From assembly GCF_003946865.1 (NCBI RefSeq), contig NZ_QXTH01000005.1:186001-250000 (forward strand): a stretch of DNA of 64,000 nt. The letters are read 5' to 3'. This stretch comes from Antribacter gilvus. GTDB lineage: Bacteria > Actinomycetota > Actinomycetes > Actinomycetales > Cellulomonadaceae. Under the pieces are notes generated by a model. It was not told the origin of the DNA, did not search any database, and saw only the letters and a list, made by a program, of their open reading frames with translations. The position numbers were made by a program, and so were the translations under genes. Below are positions 17,279 through 25,017 of the stretch, in pieces; position 1 is the first letter of the stretch, and the number at the start of each line of letters is the position of its first letter.

Positions 17279-18852
17279 AGGGACTCCAGGGCCGGCTCGT
17301 CCGAGCGGGCGAGACGAGGGTGGACGGTACGGCAGGGCGGGGCGTCGTCCTCGGCGAGCTGCTCGCCCGCGAGGAGGCCCTGCGCGGCGGAGCGCACGAG
17401 CTCGAGGACGGCGCGGACGTCGTCGAGCGTGACGTCCGGGTTGAGGAGGGTGAGCTTGAGGCAGGGGCGGCCGTCGATGACGGTCTTCGCGACGAGGGCG
17501 CGGCCGGAGTCGAACAGGACGCGGCGGATCTGCGGCACGAGCTCGTCGGCGTGGGCGGGCTCGAGGCCGGCGGGCTCGTAGCGGAACAGGACGGTGCTCA
17601 GGTCCGTGGGCGCGAGGAGCCGGAGGTCCGGGTCGGCGTCGACGACCTCGTGGACGGCCTGCGTGAGGTCGCAGACGGCGTCGACCATGGCGCCGATGCC
17701 GTCCGCGCCCAGGGCGCGCAGGGTGGTCCAGAGCTTGAGGGCGTCGAACCGGCGGGTGGTCTGCAGCGACTTGTCGACCTGGTTCGGTTCGGCGTTCTCC
17801 AGCGGGTTCAGGTAGTCCGCATGCCAGGCGACGGGGCCCAGGTCGGCGCGCTCCCGGACGATCAGGGCGCTCGAGCTGACGGGCTGGAAGAACGCCTTGT
17901 GGAAGTCGACGGTGACCGACCGCGCGCGCTCGATGCCGTCCAGCAGGTGGCGGCGGGCCGGGCTGACGAGGAGGCCGCAGCCGTAGGCGGCGTCGACGTG
18001 CAGCCACGTGCCGGTCGCGTCGCAGAGGTCGGCGATCGGGGCCAGCGGGTCGATGCGGCCGCGGTCCGTGGTGCCTGCCGTCGCGACCACGGCCATCACG
18101 GTGTCGCCCGCGCGGGCCGTGCTCGTCAGGGCCGCGGCCAGCGCGTCGGGGTCCATGCGGCCGGTGAGGTCGGTCGGCACGGCGACGACGGCGTCGTCGG
18201 CCAGGCCGAGGAGCAGCGCCGACTTGGCGACGCTGAAGTGGCTCGCCTCCGTGGCGAGGATGCGCAGCCGCTCGAGCGCGGCGCCCGCGCGGCGGGCCCG
18301 CTGGCGAGCGAGGAACAGCGCCTGGAAGTTGGACTGCGTGCCGCCGGAGGTGAAGACGCCGTCGGCCCCGGCCGGGTTCGCGGCCGACGCCGGCTCGAAC
18401 CCGATGCGCGACGCCGTCCACGCGACCGTCCGCTGCTCCATGAGGGTGGCCACCGTGGACTGGTCGTACGTGTCGACCGACGTGTTGATCGCCGCGAGCA
18501 TCGCCTCGGCCGCGACCGCCGGGATCGCGACTGGGCAGTTCAGGTGGGCCGCGTAGGCGGGGTCGTGGAACCAGATCGCGTGCGTGGCGTAGAGGTCGGC
18601 CACCTCGCGCAGCGCCTCCCGCGTGCCGGAGCCGGGTGCGTCCAGGTCGACGGCGTCCACCAGCGCCTGCAGCTCCGAGCGGCTCGCGCCCGAGAACGGC
18701 TGCGTCACCGTGGCGAGCCGCGCGGCGACGTCGTCCACCACCCCGTGGACCGTGGCGGCGTAGTGCTCGGCGGTCGCGGTGCGCAGCAGGGAGGCGGGGT
18801 CGTACGACGCCGTCGCGGACAGTCCGCCGGCCTCGGGCAGGGCTGAGGGCAT
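17275..18852 (-). CDS. desA: PLP-dependent lysine decarboxylase, siderophore pathway (DesA-like)
   Basis: A 525-residue group II pyridoxal-dependent decarboxylase (Pfam PF00282). The TSGGTQSN segment, the LHVDAAYGCG motif and the PLP lysine in SVTVDFHKAFFQP (Lys319 from the chosen start) are all present. By operon context it makes cadaverine from lysine, the first step of desferrioxamine synthesis; the family also includes L-2,4-diaminobutyrate decarboxylases. The ATG at 18852 was chosen because GAGGAG lies eight bases upstream; starts at 18873 and 18909 lack this, and the latter abuts the iron box. It heads the seven-gene operon and should be repressed in iron-replete cells. Confidence 0.92.
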   Translation of the reverse strand: MPSALPEAGGLSATASYDPASLLRTATAEHYAATVHGVVDDVAARLATVTQPFSGASRSELQALVDAVDLDAPGSGTREALREVADLYATHAIWFHDPAYAAHLNCPVAIPAVAAEAMLAAINTSVDTYDQSTVATLMEQRTVAWTASRIGFEPASAANPAGADGVFTSGGTQSNFQALFLARQRARRAGAALERLRILATEASHFSVAKSALLLGLADDAVVAVPTDLTGRMDPDALAAALTSTARAGDTVMAVVATAGTTDRGRIDPLAPIADLCDATGTWLHVDAAYGCGLLVSPARRHLLDGIERARSVTVDFHKAFFQPVSSSALIVRERADLGPVAWHADYLNPLENAEPNQVDKSLQTTRRFDALKLWTTLRALGADGIGAMVDAVCDLTQAVHEVVDADPDLRLLAPTDLSTVLFRYEPAGLEPAHADELVPQIRRVLFDSGRALVAKTVIDGRPCLKLTLLNPDVTLDDVRAVLELVRSAAQGLLAGEQLAEDDAPPCRTVHPRLARSDEPALESL

Positions 18853-18907
18853 GCGAAGGGCTCCTCGGGGCATGGAAAAAGGGACCGGCTTGTTCGCCAG
18901 GGCTACC

Positions 18908-18932
18908 AAGTTAGGTTTGCCTCGCCTAACTT
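18908..18932. promoter_or_regulatory. Iron box (IdeR/DmdR/DtxR-type operator)
   Basis: TTAGGTTTGCCTCGCCTAA (18911-18929) matches the 19-base IdeR/DtxR consensus TTAGGTTAGGCTAACCTAA at 15 positions. Outer arms AAGTTAGG and CCTAACTT are perfectly complementary. It lies about 55-80 bases upstream of the siderophore operon start and also upstream of the divergent gene at 19043. Confidence 0.88.
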
Positions 18933-19030
18933 AGTGGACGGCGGACGGCCGTCAACCCGGCGCCCGTGATCCGGTCCGGCGATTCCGTGCCACGCGCCGC
19001 CAGACCCTTCGCACGAGCGCCCAGGATCGG

Positions 19031-19036
19031 TACCTT
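19031..19036 (+). promoter_or_regulatory. -10 element of a leaderless transcript
   Basis: TACCTT, a TAnnnT box, ends six bases before the ATG at 19043; no ribosome binding site is visible. Confidence 0.45.
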
Positions 19037-19042
19037 TCCGTC

Positions 19043-20068
19043 ATGACCTCGGACAGTGGCGCGACGCAGACCGGGCACGACGTGACAGAGAACACACCCG
19101 ATGACGGGGCCGTTGCGGCGGGGCCTGTAGTGGTGGACCCCGCCGCTGGCGGGGCCGGGAGTGACGAGGGCGTGGGCGGCGACGCGGACGCGGCGGCCGC
19201 CGCGTCGATCGGCAACTACAACGTGGACCGGCTCGAGAGGCTGCGTGCGCTGCTGTCGGCGCCGATCAAGATCCCGGAGTCGGCCACCACGGCGGCAGCG
19301 ACGGCCGCCGCGGCCGACGCGGCGGCGACGGCGGCTGCCGGCGCGCCGGGCGCCGCCGTCGCCGGTGGTGCCGGTGCCGCGGGCACTGGTGCCGGGGGTC
19401 CCGGCGCAGGGCAGTCCGGCGATGCAGCGGGGTCCACCTCCTCGACGGACACCGCGGACGACGACTACGCCGCGCCCGTCGTGGACGTCGAGCCGGCAGC
19501 CGCCGGGGCGCAGGTGGTGGCGTCGGTCAAGGCCGCCGCCCTTGCCGCGGCCTCGGCGGCCGGGGAGGCGACGGTGTCGACCGGGTCGCTCCCCCGCGTC
19601 GGACCGACGGATACCGGGTCCGTCCCGCGGACGCCCGGGGCCGGGGGCGCACGCTCCCGCCGCACCTGGGCGGACGCGTTCCTGGAGCGCCCCGTGAAGG
19701 TGCTCACCGCGGAGGAGCTGCGCGAGGAGCTGGTCGCCCGGCTCGACACCGAGGCGGCCGCCGCGACCGAGGCCCGCGAGGCAGCGGCGGCGCTGGTGGC
19801 CGAGGTCGCCGACGAGATCGCCGGGCTCCAGCGGGCGCTCACCGCCGCAGCCGACGACGCCACCGCCGCCCGCGAGGAGGCCGCTCGCGCACGGTCCGAT
19901 GCCGCCGCTGCGACCGCCGCAGCACAGGCCGCGACGGCGAGCGCCGGCACGGCCACGGAGTCGGCGACCGCCGCAGCGAGGAAGGCCGGAGCGGCCCGGG
20001 CCCTGGCGGTGGTGGCCACGCTCGTGGCGGTCGCCGCAGCGGCGGTGGGCGCGATCCTGCCGATGTAG
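19043..20068 (+). CDS. Alanine-rich coiled-coil protein with C-terminal membrane anchor
   Basis: A 341-residue protein of unrecognised family. Residues 1-195 are Ala/Gly/Thr-rich and probably disordered. Residues about 215-310 (TAEELREELVARLDTEAAAATEAREAAAALVAEVADEIAG...) form an Ala-rich helical or coiled-coil stretch. A hydrophobic segment, ALAVVATLVAVAAAAVGAIL, ends the protein. This is a tail-anchor layout with the bulk in the cytoplasm. The protein at 23662-24297 has the same order of parts: disordered N-terminus, Ala/Glu helix, C-terminal membrane helix. Function unknown. It is divergent from the siderophore operon across the iron box. Confidence 0.7.
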   Translation: MTSDSGATQTGHDVTENTPDDGAVAAGPVVVDPAAGGAGSDEGVGGDADAAAAASIGNYNVDRLERLRALLSAPIKIPESATTAAATAAAADAAATAAAGAPGAAVAGGAGAAGTGAGGPGAGQSGDAAGSTSSTDTADDDYAAPVVDVEPAAAGAQVVASVKAAALAAASAAGEATVSTGSLPRVGPTDTGSVPRTPGAGGARSRRTWADAFLERPVKVLTAEELREELVARLDTEAAAATEAREAAAALVAEVADEIAGLQRALTAAADDATAAREEAARARSDAAAATAAAQAATASAGTATESATAAARKAGAARALAVVATLVAVAAAAVGAILPM

Positions 20069-20179
20069 GGGCGCCTCCGTCCGCGGCGGGCCTGTCGGCC
20101 TGGCGTGGGCGGGGCCGGGCTGGCTGGTCCTTGGGCACGGGGCCGGCCGGCGCGGGGGGCAGCGCCGACCGGCCCCCGG

Positions 20180-20446
20180 TCAGAGGTCGGCCCCGCCGGC
20201 GACCGGCCTGGCCGCCGTGGGGTCGTCGAGGTCCATGCCCGCGCGCAGCACGATCCGCGTCGAGGGGCGCCGGACGGGGCGACCACCGGACGAGTGACGG
20301 GTCTGCGGGTACGACGTCGCGGCGTCCCCGGCGCGCAGGTCGGCGCGCGTCAGGTAGGTGACCCGCGGTCGCTCGCGCGCGGAGGCCACGAGCGCGGCGA
20401 ACGCTTCTTCGACCGGTGACACGCCGGCCCGGATCGGCTCGTCCAT
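20180..20446 (-). CDS. Small hypothetical protein under a LexA-like box
   Basis: An 88-residue soluble protein of unrecognised family: MDEPIRAGVSPVEEAFAAL is followed by an Arg-rich middle and an acidic end (RAGMDLDDPTAARP). The frame stays open upstream to 20515, but the ATG at 20446 is preceded by an excellent GAGAGGGG ribosome binding site seven bases away, whereas upstream starts are not. With this start, a near-consensus SOS box lies 26-41 bases upstream, a sensible operator position. DNA-damage induction is inferred from that box only. Confidence 0.65.
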   Translation of the reverse strand: MDEPIRAGVSPVEEAFAALVASARERPRVTYLTRADLRAGDAATSYPQTRHSSGGRPVRRPSTRIVLRAGMDLDDPTAARPVAGGADL

Positions 20447-20471
20447 CTCAGCACCCCTCTCGCGCAGCGAC

Positions 20472-20487
20472 TCGTACATACGTTCGA
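20472..20487 (-). promoter_or_regulatory. LexA (SOS) box candidate
   Basis: On the minus strand, TCGAACGTATGTACGA fits the Gram-positive SOS consensus CGAACRNRYGTTYG at 13 of 14 positions (GTACG instead of GTTCG). It is 26 bases upstream of the chosen start of the 88-residue gene. Confidence 0.55.
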
Positions 20488-20561
20488 TCATAGCGTCCGA
20501 GGCAAGATCCGCCACCCCATCCGCGGCATGAGTCCGACCCTAGGCCGAGCCACCCACACCC

Positions 20562-21476
20562 TCAGCGGCCCACCCGGTCGAGCGCGTCGCCGACGAACGT
20601 GCCGAGCACCGCCGCGACGTCGGCGGCGTGCGTCTCCAGCAGGAAGTGCCCCGCGTCGTACAGGTGAGCCTCCAGGGTGGTCATGTCCTCGTGGTAGGCC
20701 AGCACCTCGGCGATGTCGAAGTACGGGTCGTGCCGACCCCAGAGGACCAGGCACGGAGGCTGGTGGTCCTGGTGGTACGCCGCGATCTCGGGGAAGCGCG
20801 CCACATGGTTGCGGTAGTCGTAGAAGAGCTGGAACTGGACGTCGAGGTTGCCGGGGCGCGACAGCCGCTCCCAGTCGAGGTGCCACGACTCGATCGGGTG
20901 CAGGTCCTGGAGCTCCGGCCGCAGCCCGCCGAGGTACTGGTCGCGGGTCCCGGAGAAGTTCAGCCACTCCGGCAGCGCCGCCCTGTTCTCCGCCGTCGGT
21001 TCGGCCCAGTACCGCCGGGCCGCGTCCCAGCCCTCGTTCAGGCCGGACTCGTGCGTGTTGCCGTTCTGCACGACGAGGCCCAGCACCCGCTCCGGACGCC
21101 GCATCGCCATCCCATAGCCGACGGGCGTGCCGAAGTCCGTCACGTAGAGCACATAGCGCTCCACCCCCAGGTCGCCGACCAGCGCCTCGATCACGTGGGA
21201 CAGATGCTCGAAGGTGTAGTCGTACGCGTCGAGCGGCGGAGCGTCCGAGAACCCGAAGCCCGGGATGTCCGGGGCCACCGCATAGACGTGCTCGCCCAGC
21301 CTCGGCAGCACGTCGCGGAACGAGTACGACGAGCTGGGGAAGCCGTGAAGGAGCACGACCGCCGTCGACGACGGCACCCCCGACTCCCGATAGTGCAGCC
21401 TCCGGCCCTCGACGTCCCGGAACAGGTGCCTCGTCCGCGCCGCGTGCCTCACACCGGCCTCCTCTCTCCCCTCCAT
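20562..21476 (-). CDS. Alpha/beta hydrolase, haloalkane dehalogenase/epoxide hydrolase-like
   Basis: A 304-residue alpha/beta hydrolase. HGFPSSSYSFRDVLPRL provides the oxyanion-loop HGxP, DIPGFGFSD follows, and the nucleophile elbow is VTDFGTPVGYGMA with an Asp, not a Ser. An Asp nucleophile is characteristic of haloalkane dehalogenases and epoxide hydrolases. A late acid lies in GRHDPYFD and the catalytic His in DAGHFLLE. The ATG at 21476 precedes MEGREEAG; the longer open frame to 21605 runs into the neighbouring GNAT gene. It is divergent from that gene, 88 bases apart. The substrate is not predictable. Confidence 0.85.
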   Translation of the reverse strand: MEGREEAGVRHAARTRHLFRDVEGRRLHYRESGVPSSTAVVLLHGFPSSSYSFRDVLPRLGEHVYAVAPDIPGFGFSDAPPLDAYDYTFEHLSHVIEALVGDLGVERYVLYVTDFGTPVGYGMAMRRPERVLGLVVQNGNTHESGLNEGWDAARRYWAEPTAENRAALPEWLNFSGTRDQYLGGLRPELQDLHPIESWHLDWERLSRPGNLDVQFQLFYDYRNHVARFPEIAAYHQDHQPPCLVLWGRHDPYFDIAEVLAYHEDMTTLEAHLYDAGHFLLETHAADVAAVLGTFVGDALDRVGR

Positions 21477-21564
21477 GAGATTCCGCCGCTCCGGCGCCCG
21501 CAATCGCGGCCCGGGCGTGGCAAAGGCCGCGAAGGGCGCCCCGGTCCCGTGCGACGATGCCGCC

Positions 21565-22419
21565 GTGATCCTCCGACCCGTCGCCCCGGCCGACGTCGAA
21601 CGCACGCCTTCCTGGCTGTCCGGCTTCGTCCTGCACCGCGACGGATGGCGGGACCAGGCCAGCAGGGCGGTCCTCGCCGAGGAGGACGGACAGCTCCTCG
21701 GCGTCGCGCAGGCGTACGCGGGCCGCGTGCACGACTCGCGGCTCTACCTCGACGTCCGCGTGGACCCGGGCCGACGTCGCCAGGGTCTGGGCACACGGCT
21801 CGTCAGCGGGCTCACGGGCCTCGGGCCGGACTCACGGCCCTTCCGGGCACGAGCCTCCAGCGGCTCCCCCGCCCACCGCTTCCTCGAGGCCCTCGGCGGC
21901 GTCATCGTCCAGACCTGTCCGCCCATGGAGGTCGGCGTCCCGGCCGCCCTCGCCGCCCTCGGCCTCGCACCTCTCCCGGACGGCGTCCGCACCGTCCCCG
22001 CGAGCGCCGTCGCGGTCGCCGACCTGGACCAGGCCGTCGTCGGGCAGTACCGCTGGCAGCACGACGGCTGGGCACCCGTCGCCGAGGGCTTCGAACGGTG
22101 GCTGCTGCAGTCCGCCCACGAGGCCGACCTGGACGCGTCCACGTGCGCCGTCGGCCCGGCGGGCGACGTCCTCGCCCTCGCCCTCGCGTACCCCGGCGAC
22201 GCGCCGCTCCCCGTCCTCACGGTCGAGACGACCGCCCGCCGCACCGCCGACGGCGAGGCCCTGGTCGCCGCCTGCGCCCTGCGGTCGCTCGACGCGCTCC
22301 GGGCGAGCGGCATCGAGCGCCTCACGTTCGACGGCCACGTGTCCGACCCGCACTTCGCCCCGGTGCTGTCCCGCCTCCCGGCCACGGGCGACGCGATCGT
22401 GATCGTGGACCTCCCCTGA
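21565..22419 (+). CDS. GNAT family N-acetyltransferase
   Basis: A 284-residue protein. The first ~100 residues hold a GNAT domain: ILRPVAPADVERTP, then RLYLDVRVDPGRRRQGLGTRLV, where RRQGLG is the acetyl-CoA pyrophosphate loop. The rest resembles a second, degenerate GNAT fold (VLTVETTARRTADGEALVAACALRSLDALRASG). Tandem GNAT proteins of this size are common in actinobacteria. The GTG start at 21565 gives the expected N-terminus; the open frame extends upstream without a better start. Substrate unknown. Confidence 0.82.
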   Translation: MILRPVAPADVERTPSWLSGFVLHRDGWRDQASRAVLAEEDGQLLGVAQAYAGRVHDSRLYLDVRVDPGRRRQGLGTRLVSGLTGLGPDSRPFRARASSGSPAHRFLEALGGVIVQTCPPMEVGVPAALAALGLAPLPDGVRTVPASAVAVADLDQAVVGQYRWQHDGWAPVAEGFERWLLQSAHEADLDASTCAVGPAGDVLALALAYPGDAPLPVLTVETTARRTADGEALVAACALRSLDALRASGIERLTFDGHVSDPHFAPVLSRLPATGDAIVIVDLP

Positions 22420-22434
22420 CCCGGCCCGCTAGCC

Positions 22435-22492
22435 GCGACCAGGTACCTGTTCCCCCTCCGAGCGTGGGAACGGGGAACAGCTACCTGGTCGC
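22435..22492. repeat. Palindrome family A, copy 2
   Basis: Arms GCGACCAGGT / ACCTGGTCGC with inner TGTTCCCC / GGGGAACAG. It lies 15 bases after the GNAT gene stop and before the next gene on the same strand, consistent with a transcription terminator. Confidence 0.85.
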
Positions 22493-22559
22493 AGCCAGGG
22501 AGCGACGAACCTGTGGACGACCGACAGCAGCCCGCACCACAACTTGGTGGAATCCGGGG

Positions 22560-23540
22560 ATGAGAACCCCGCGCCCCGTCCCGCCGTCGTTGCTCGAGCT
22601 CGCACGACGACAGGGCGGGCTCGTGTCCGTAGCGCAGTGCGACGCCAGCGGGGTGACGCGACACCAGCGGACCACCCTCATCCGGTCAGCCGTCTGGGGT
22701 CGCCCGACGCGCGGCGTCTATGACACGCGCGTGACCGCTCCGGGGATGCACACGAACGACGTCTCCCGGCTGCGGTGCGCCCACCTCGGGCTGCTCGCTT
22801 ACCCGGGGTCGGCGGCCGTGGGCGTCGCCGCGCTGGTCCTGGCCGGGGTGAAGGGCCTACCCGCGCGCTTCCGTCCGGAGGTGGCGATGCCGCGAGCGGC
22901 AAAGGCCCGCTCCCGGGACGGCATCACCGTCCGCCAGTACGACTTCCAGATGGAGACCGTCCCGGCCGGGGGCCGGCGGGCGGCGGCTCTCGCCTGGGCG
23001 TTCGCCCAGGCGATCCCCAGGCTCAGCAGGAACACAGCCGTTGCGGCCCTCGACTCCGCGCTCCACCAGGGGCTGCTCGACGCCGCCGGCCTCACGCGGG
23101 TCCGCGCGCTCCTCACCGGTCGGCGGCGCAGCGCCAGGTGTCACTGCTGGATCGACCTGACCGACGGTCGGGCCGAGTCGCCGAACGAGTCGCACGCGCG
23201 GCTCCTCTGCGAAGACGCCGGGATCGCCCCCGACGACGTCCAGCGCGTCCTCTCCGACAGCCGCGGCCGCTTCCTCGGTCGTGCCGACCTGGCGTGGCAC
23301 CTCGGGGGCGGCCGGTGGCTCGTCGTGGAGATCGACAGCCAGCAGTTCCACACCAGCGAACGCGACGTCCGCAGTGACGCCTACCGGCAGAACGGACTCC
23401 TGTCGGGCGGCGGGCACCAGGTTCTCCGCTACTTCCCGGAGCACCTCCGCGAGCCCGACTACGTCGTCGGCGAGATCCGCGAGGTCCTCCAGCAGGCGGG
23501 CTGGCGGCCAGGGCAGGTCCTACCACCCCCGACCAGGTAG
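22560..23540 (+). CDS. AbiEi-like antitoxin-domain / DUF559-like protein
   Basis: A 326-residue protein of the widespread actinobacterial family annotated as type IV toxin-antitoxin AbiEi-domain protein. The N-terminal ~60 residues form a winged-helix-like segment (LLELARRQGGLVSVAQCDASGVTRHQRTTLIRSAVWGRPTRGVY). The C-terminal part (about residues 230-320) resembles DUF559/Vsr-like nuclease-fold sequences: PNESHARLLCEDAGI, then FLGRADLAWHLGGGRWLVVEIDSQQFH and DAYRQNGLLSGGGHQVLRYFPEHL. No AbiEii toxin gene is adjacent, so a complete toxin-antitoxin pair is not supported. The TAG stop lies in the left arm of palindrome A3 (encoding PTR-stop). Confidence 0.82.
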   Translation: MRTPRPVPPSLLELARRQGGLVSVAQCDASGVTRHQRTTLIRSAVWGRPTRGVYDTRVTAPGMHTNDVSRLRCAHLGLLAYPGSAAVGVAALVLAGVKGLPARFRPEVAMPRAAKARSRDGITVRQYDFQMETVPAGGRRAAALAWAFAQAIPRLSRNTAVAALDSALHQGLLDAAGLTRVRALLTGRRRSARCHCWIDLTDGRAESPNESHARLLCEDAGIAPDDVQRVLSDSRGRFLGRADLAWHLGGGRWLVVEIDSQQFHTSERDVRSDAYRQNGLLSGGGHQVLRYFPEHLREPDYVVGEIREVLQQAGWRPGQVLPPPTR

Positions 23541-23616
23541 TTCTTCCCCCTCTCGGCCGGAGACGGGGAACAGCTACCTGTTCGCGGCCGTGATGGGAAC
23601 AGCTACCTGGTCGCGG
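23530..23616. repeat. Palindrome family A, copy 3, with an extra right arm
   Basis: A full palindrome (arms CGACCAGGTAG... and ...CAGCTACCTGTTCGCGG) is followed after a short gap by a second right arm, GGGAACAGCTACCTGGTCGC and two further Gs, at 23595-23616. The left arm supplies the TAG stop of the preceding gene (23538-23540). The duplicated half shows that the element can be partly copied or recombined. Confidence 0.85.
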
Positions 23617-23647
23617 CGGCTCGGCACGCGGCCCGGTGTCCGACCTG

Positions 23648-23653
23648 TACGGT
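23648..23653 (+). promoter_or_regulatory. -10 element of a leaderless transcript
   Basis: TACGGT ends eight bases before the ATG at 23662; there is no ribosome binding site between them. Confidence 0.4.
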
Positions 23654-23661
23654 CTTCACCC

Positions 23662-24297
23662 ATGGCGACCGACGACACGGCCCCGACCGACACCTTCGAG
23701 CCCCTCACCGCTGGCCCCGGGACCCCGCGGCACGCCACCCCTCGGCGCCGCGCCTGGGGCTTCCTCAACGACCTCACCTCAGAGGTGCGGCAGCAGCTCG
23801 CCCGCCTGGACCTCGCCGTCCCCGTCGCGGGAGCGGAAGGCGACCTCGACGCTCCCTCGCCCGACGACGCCCCGGCCGCCCTCGGCGCCGCAGCGGCACC
23901 GACCGCCGCGACGGCCCCGGACGCCGCGAACCACCCGGACGACGACGAGCCGTGGAACCTCCACGACCTCGCCGGCCTCGCGTCCAGCGCGCTCAAGATC
24001 GCCGACGGCGCGGCCGCCCAGGCCGACACCGCACGGTCCGAGGCGCACGCTGCGCTGGGGCACGCACACGCCGCGCAGGCCGACGCCGCCGCAGCGATCA
24101 TCGAGGCCCGGAACGCCCAGTCGGAGACCTCGGCGGCTCGCGGCGAGGCGGCGGCCGTCCTCGCCGAGCTGGAGGCGACCCGCGCCGAGCTCGCCCGGCT
24201 CGGCGCCACGGTGGCACGCAACGCCACCATCGCCTGGTCCGTGGGCGGCGCCGGTCTGACGCTGGCGGCGGTGTCGCTGGTGGTCGCCCTCCAGTAG
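23662..24297 (+). CDS. Coiled-coil protein with C-terminal membrane anchor
   Basis: A 211-residue protein. Residues 1-95 are low-complexity with a short amphipathic piece (FLNDLTSEVRQQLARLD). Residues about 105-185 form an Ala/Glu-rich helix (AAAQADTARSEAHAALGHAHAAQADAA...) likely to be a coiled coil. The terminal segment IAWSVGGAGLTLAAVSLVVAL is a membrane helix. The layout copies that of the 341-residue protein at 19043. No domain was recognised. The chosen ATG is the first in the frame after palindrome A3 and has a -10-like box upstream. Confidence 0.7.
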   Translation: MATDDTAPTDTFEPLTAGPGTPRHATPRRRAWGFLNDLTSEVRQQLARLDLAVPVAGAEGDLDAPSPDDAPAALGAAAAPTAATAPDAANHPDDDEPWNLHDLAGLASSALKIADGAAAQADTARSEAHAALGHAHAAQADAAAAIIEARNAQSETSAARGEAAAVLAELEATRAELARLGATVARNATIAWSVGGAGLTLAAVSLVVALQ

Positions 24298-24391
24298 CGA
24301 CCGCGCCGGGCCCCGGTCCGTACACGAGCCCCCTGCGAGCGGGCAGCGCCGTGCCTACGGTGGCCGCAACGTCCCACGAAGGAGGTTCGTC

Positions 24392-24883
24392 ATGAGCGAC
24401 CAGCCCGACGACACGACCCAGTCCCAAAACGAGCAGGTGCAGCGTGCCGCGCCGGCGTGGCCGGAGCAGCCGGGCGACCAGGCCGGGGGCGGCCCGAGCG
24501 GTGGTGACCTGCGTTCGGGCGACTCCGCGGCGGGGAACGTCGAACAGGGGCGGGAGCCGCCCGCCAACCTGTTCGACGGCCGCTCCGAGCAGCGGGACCC
24601 GGACATGCCGGTCCCGGAGGAACGCTCGTCGCGGGACTTCACGGGCGACGCCCAGCGCGGCCCGGACTGGCCGGTCCAGCCGGCAGAGGAGGTCGCCACG
24701 GACGACCCGCTGGACGAGGCGGTGCCCGCGAGCAGCACCCAAGGCGGCGGCGAGGGCGGCCAGGCCCAGGGCGGCAGCGAGGGCGGCGGCCAGGGCGAGA
24801 AGCAGGAAGGCGGGCCGGTCCCCGGCCAGTACCCGAAGGACGACCCGGACGAAGAGGGCGAGGACCGCTTCGACGCGGGCTGA
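24392..24883 (+). CDS. Small disordered acidic Gly/Gln-rich protein
   Basis: A 163-residue hydrophilic protein, rich in Gly, Gln, Glu, Asp and Pro, with a GGGEGGQAQGGSEGGGQG tract near residues 114-131 and no hydrophobic core, signal peptide or membrane segment. It is almost certainly disordered. The ATG is preceded by a strong GAAGGAGG ribosome binding site, which supports translation. No family recognised; stress-associated hydrophilic proteins have similar composition, but that is only an analogy. Palindrome A4 follows 18 bases after the stop. Confidence 0.7.
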   Translation: MSDQPDDTTQSQNEQVQRAAPAWPEQPGDQAGGGPSGGDLRSGDSAAGNVEQGREPPANLFDGRSEQRDPDMPVPEERSSRDFTGDAQRGPDWPVQPAEEVATDDPLDEAVPASSTQGGGEGGQAQGGSEGGGQGEKQEGGPVPGQYPKDDPDEEGEDRFDAG

Positions 24884-24901
24884 ACCGGCGGCCGACCGAC
24901 C

Positions 24902-24960
24902 CGCGACCAGGTCGTTGTTCCCCGTCCCGCGCTCAGACGGGGAACAACCACCTGGTCGCG
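24902..24960. repeat. Palindrome family A, copy 4
   Basis: Arms CGCGACCAGGT / ACCTGGTCGCG with inner TTGTTCCCCGTC / GACGGGGAACAA. It lies directly downstream of the disordered-protein gene and upstream of an ECF-type promoter. Confidence 0.85.
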
Positions 24961-24982
24961 AACCAGCACCGGGTGAGGGGCC

Positions 24983-25008
24983 GATGAGAACCGGGCCGCT
25001 CCGTCGTC
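24983..25008 (+). promoter_or_regulatory. ECF-type promoter GATGAG-N16-CGTC
   Basis: GATGAG (24983-24988) and CGTC (25005-25008) are separated by 16 bases and followed nine bases later by the ATG at 25018. The region from GATGAG to the ATG is nearly identical to that before the hydrolase gene at 39766. Confidence 0.6.
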
Positions 25009-25017
25009 GGACAGGGT

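Noticed and set aside
20180-20515. 111-codon version of the small LexA-box gene
   Set aside because: The upstream GTG has no ribosome binding site and would place the SOS box inside the coding region; the ATG at 20446 fits better.
22560-23540. Complete AbiE-type toxin-antitoxin system
   Set aside because: No nucleotidyltransferase-like AbiEii gene is adjacent; the protein seems to be the solitary actinobacterial form with a nuclease-like end.
23530-23616. Family A element as a classical MITE or insertion sequence
   Set aside because: No target-site duplications or transposase were seen; the fixed relation to stop codons and 3' ends favours a terminator-like role. Mobility remains possible.
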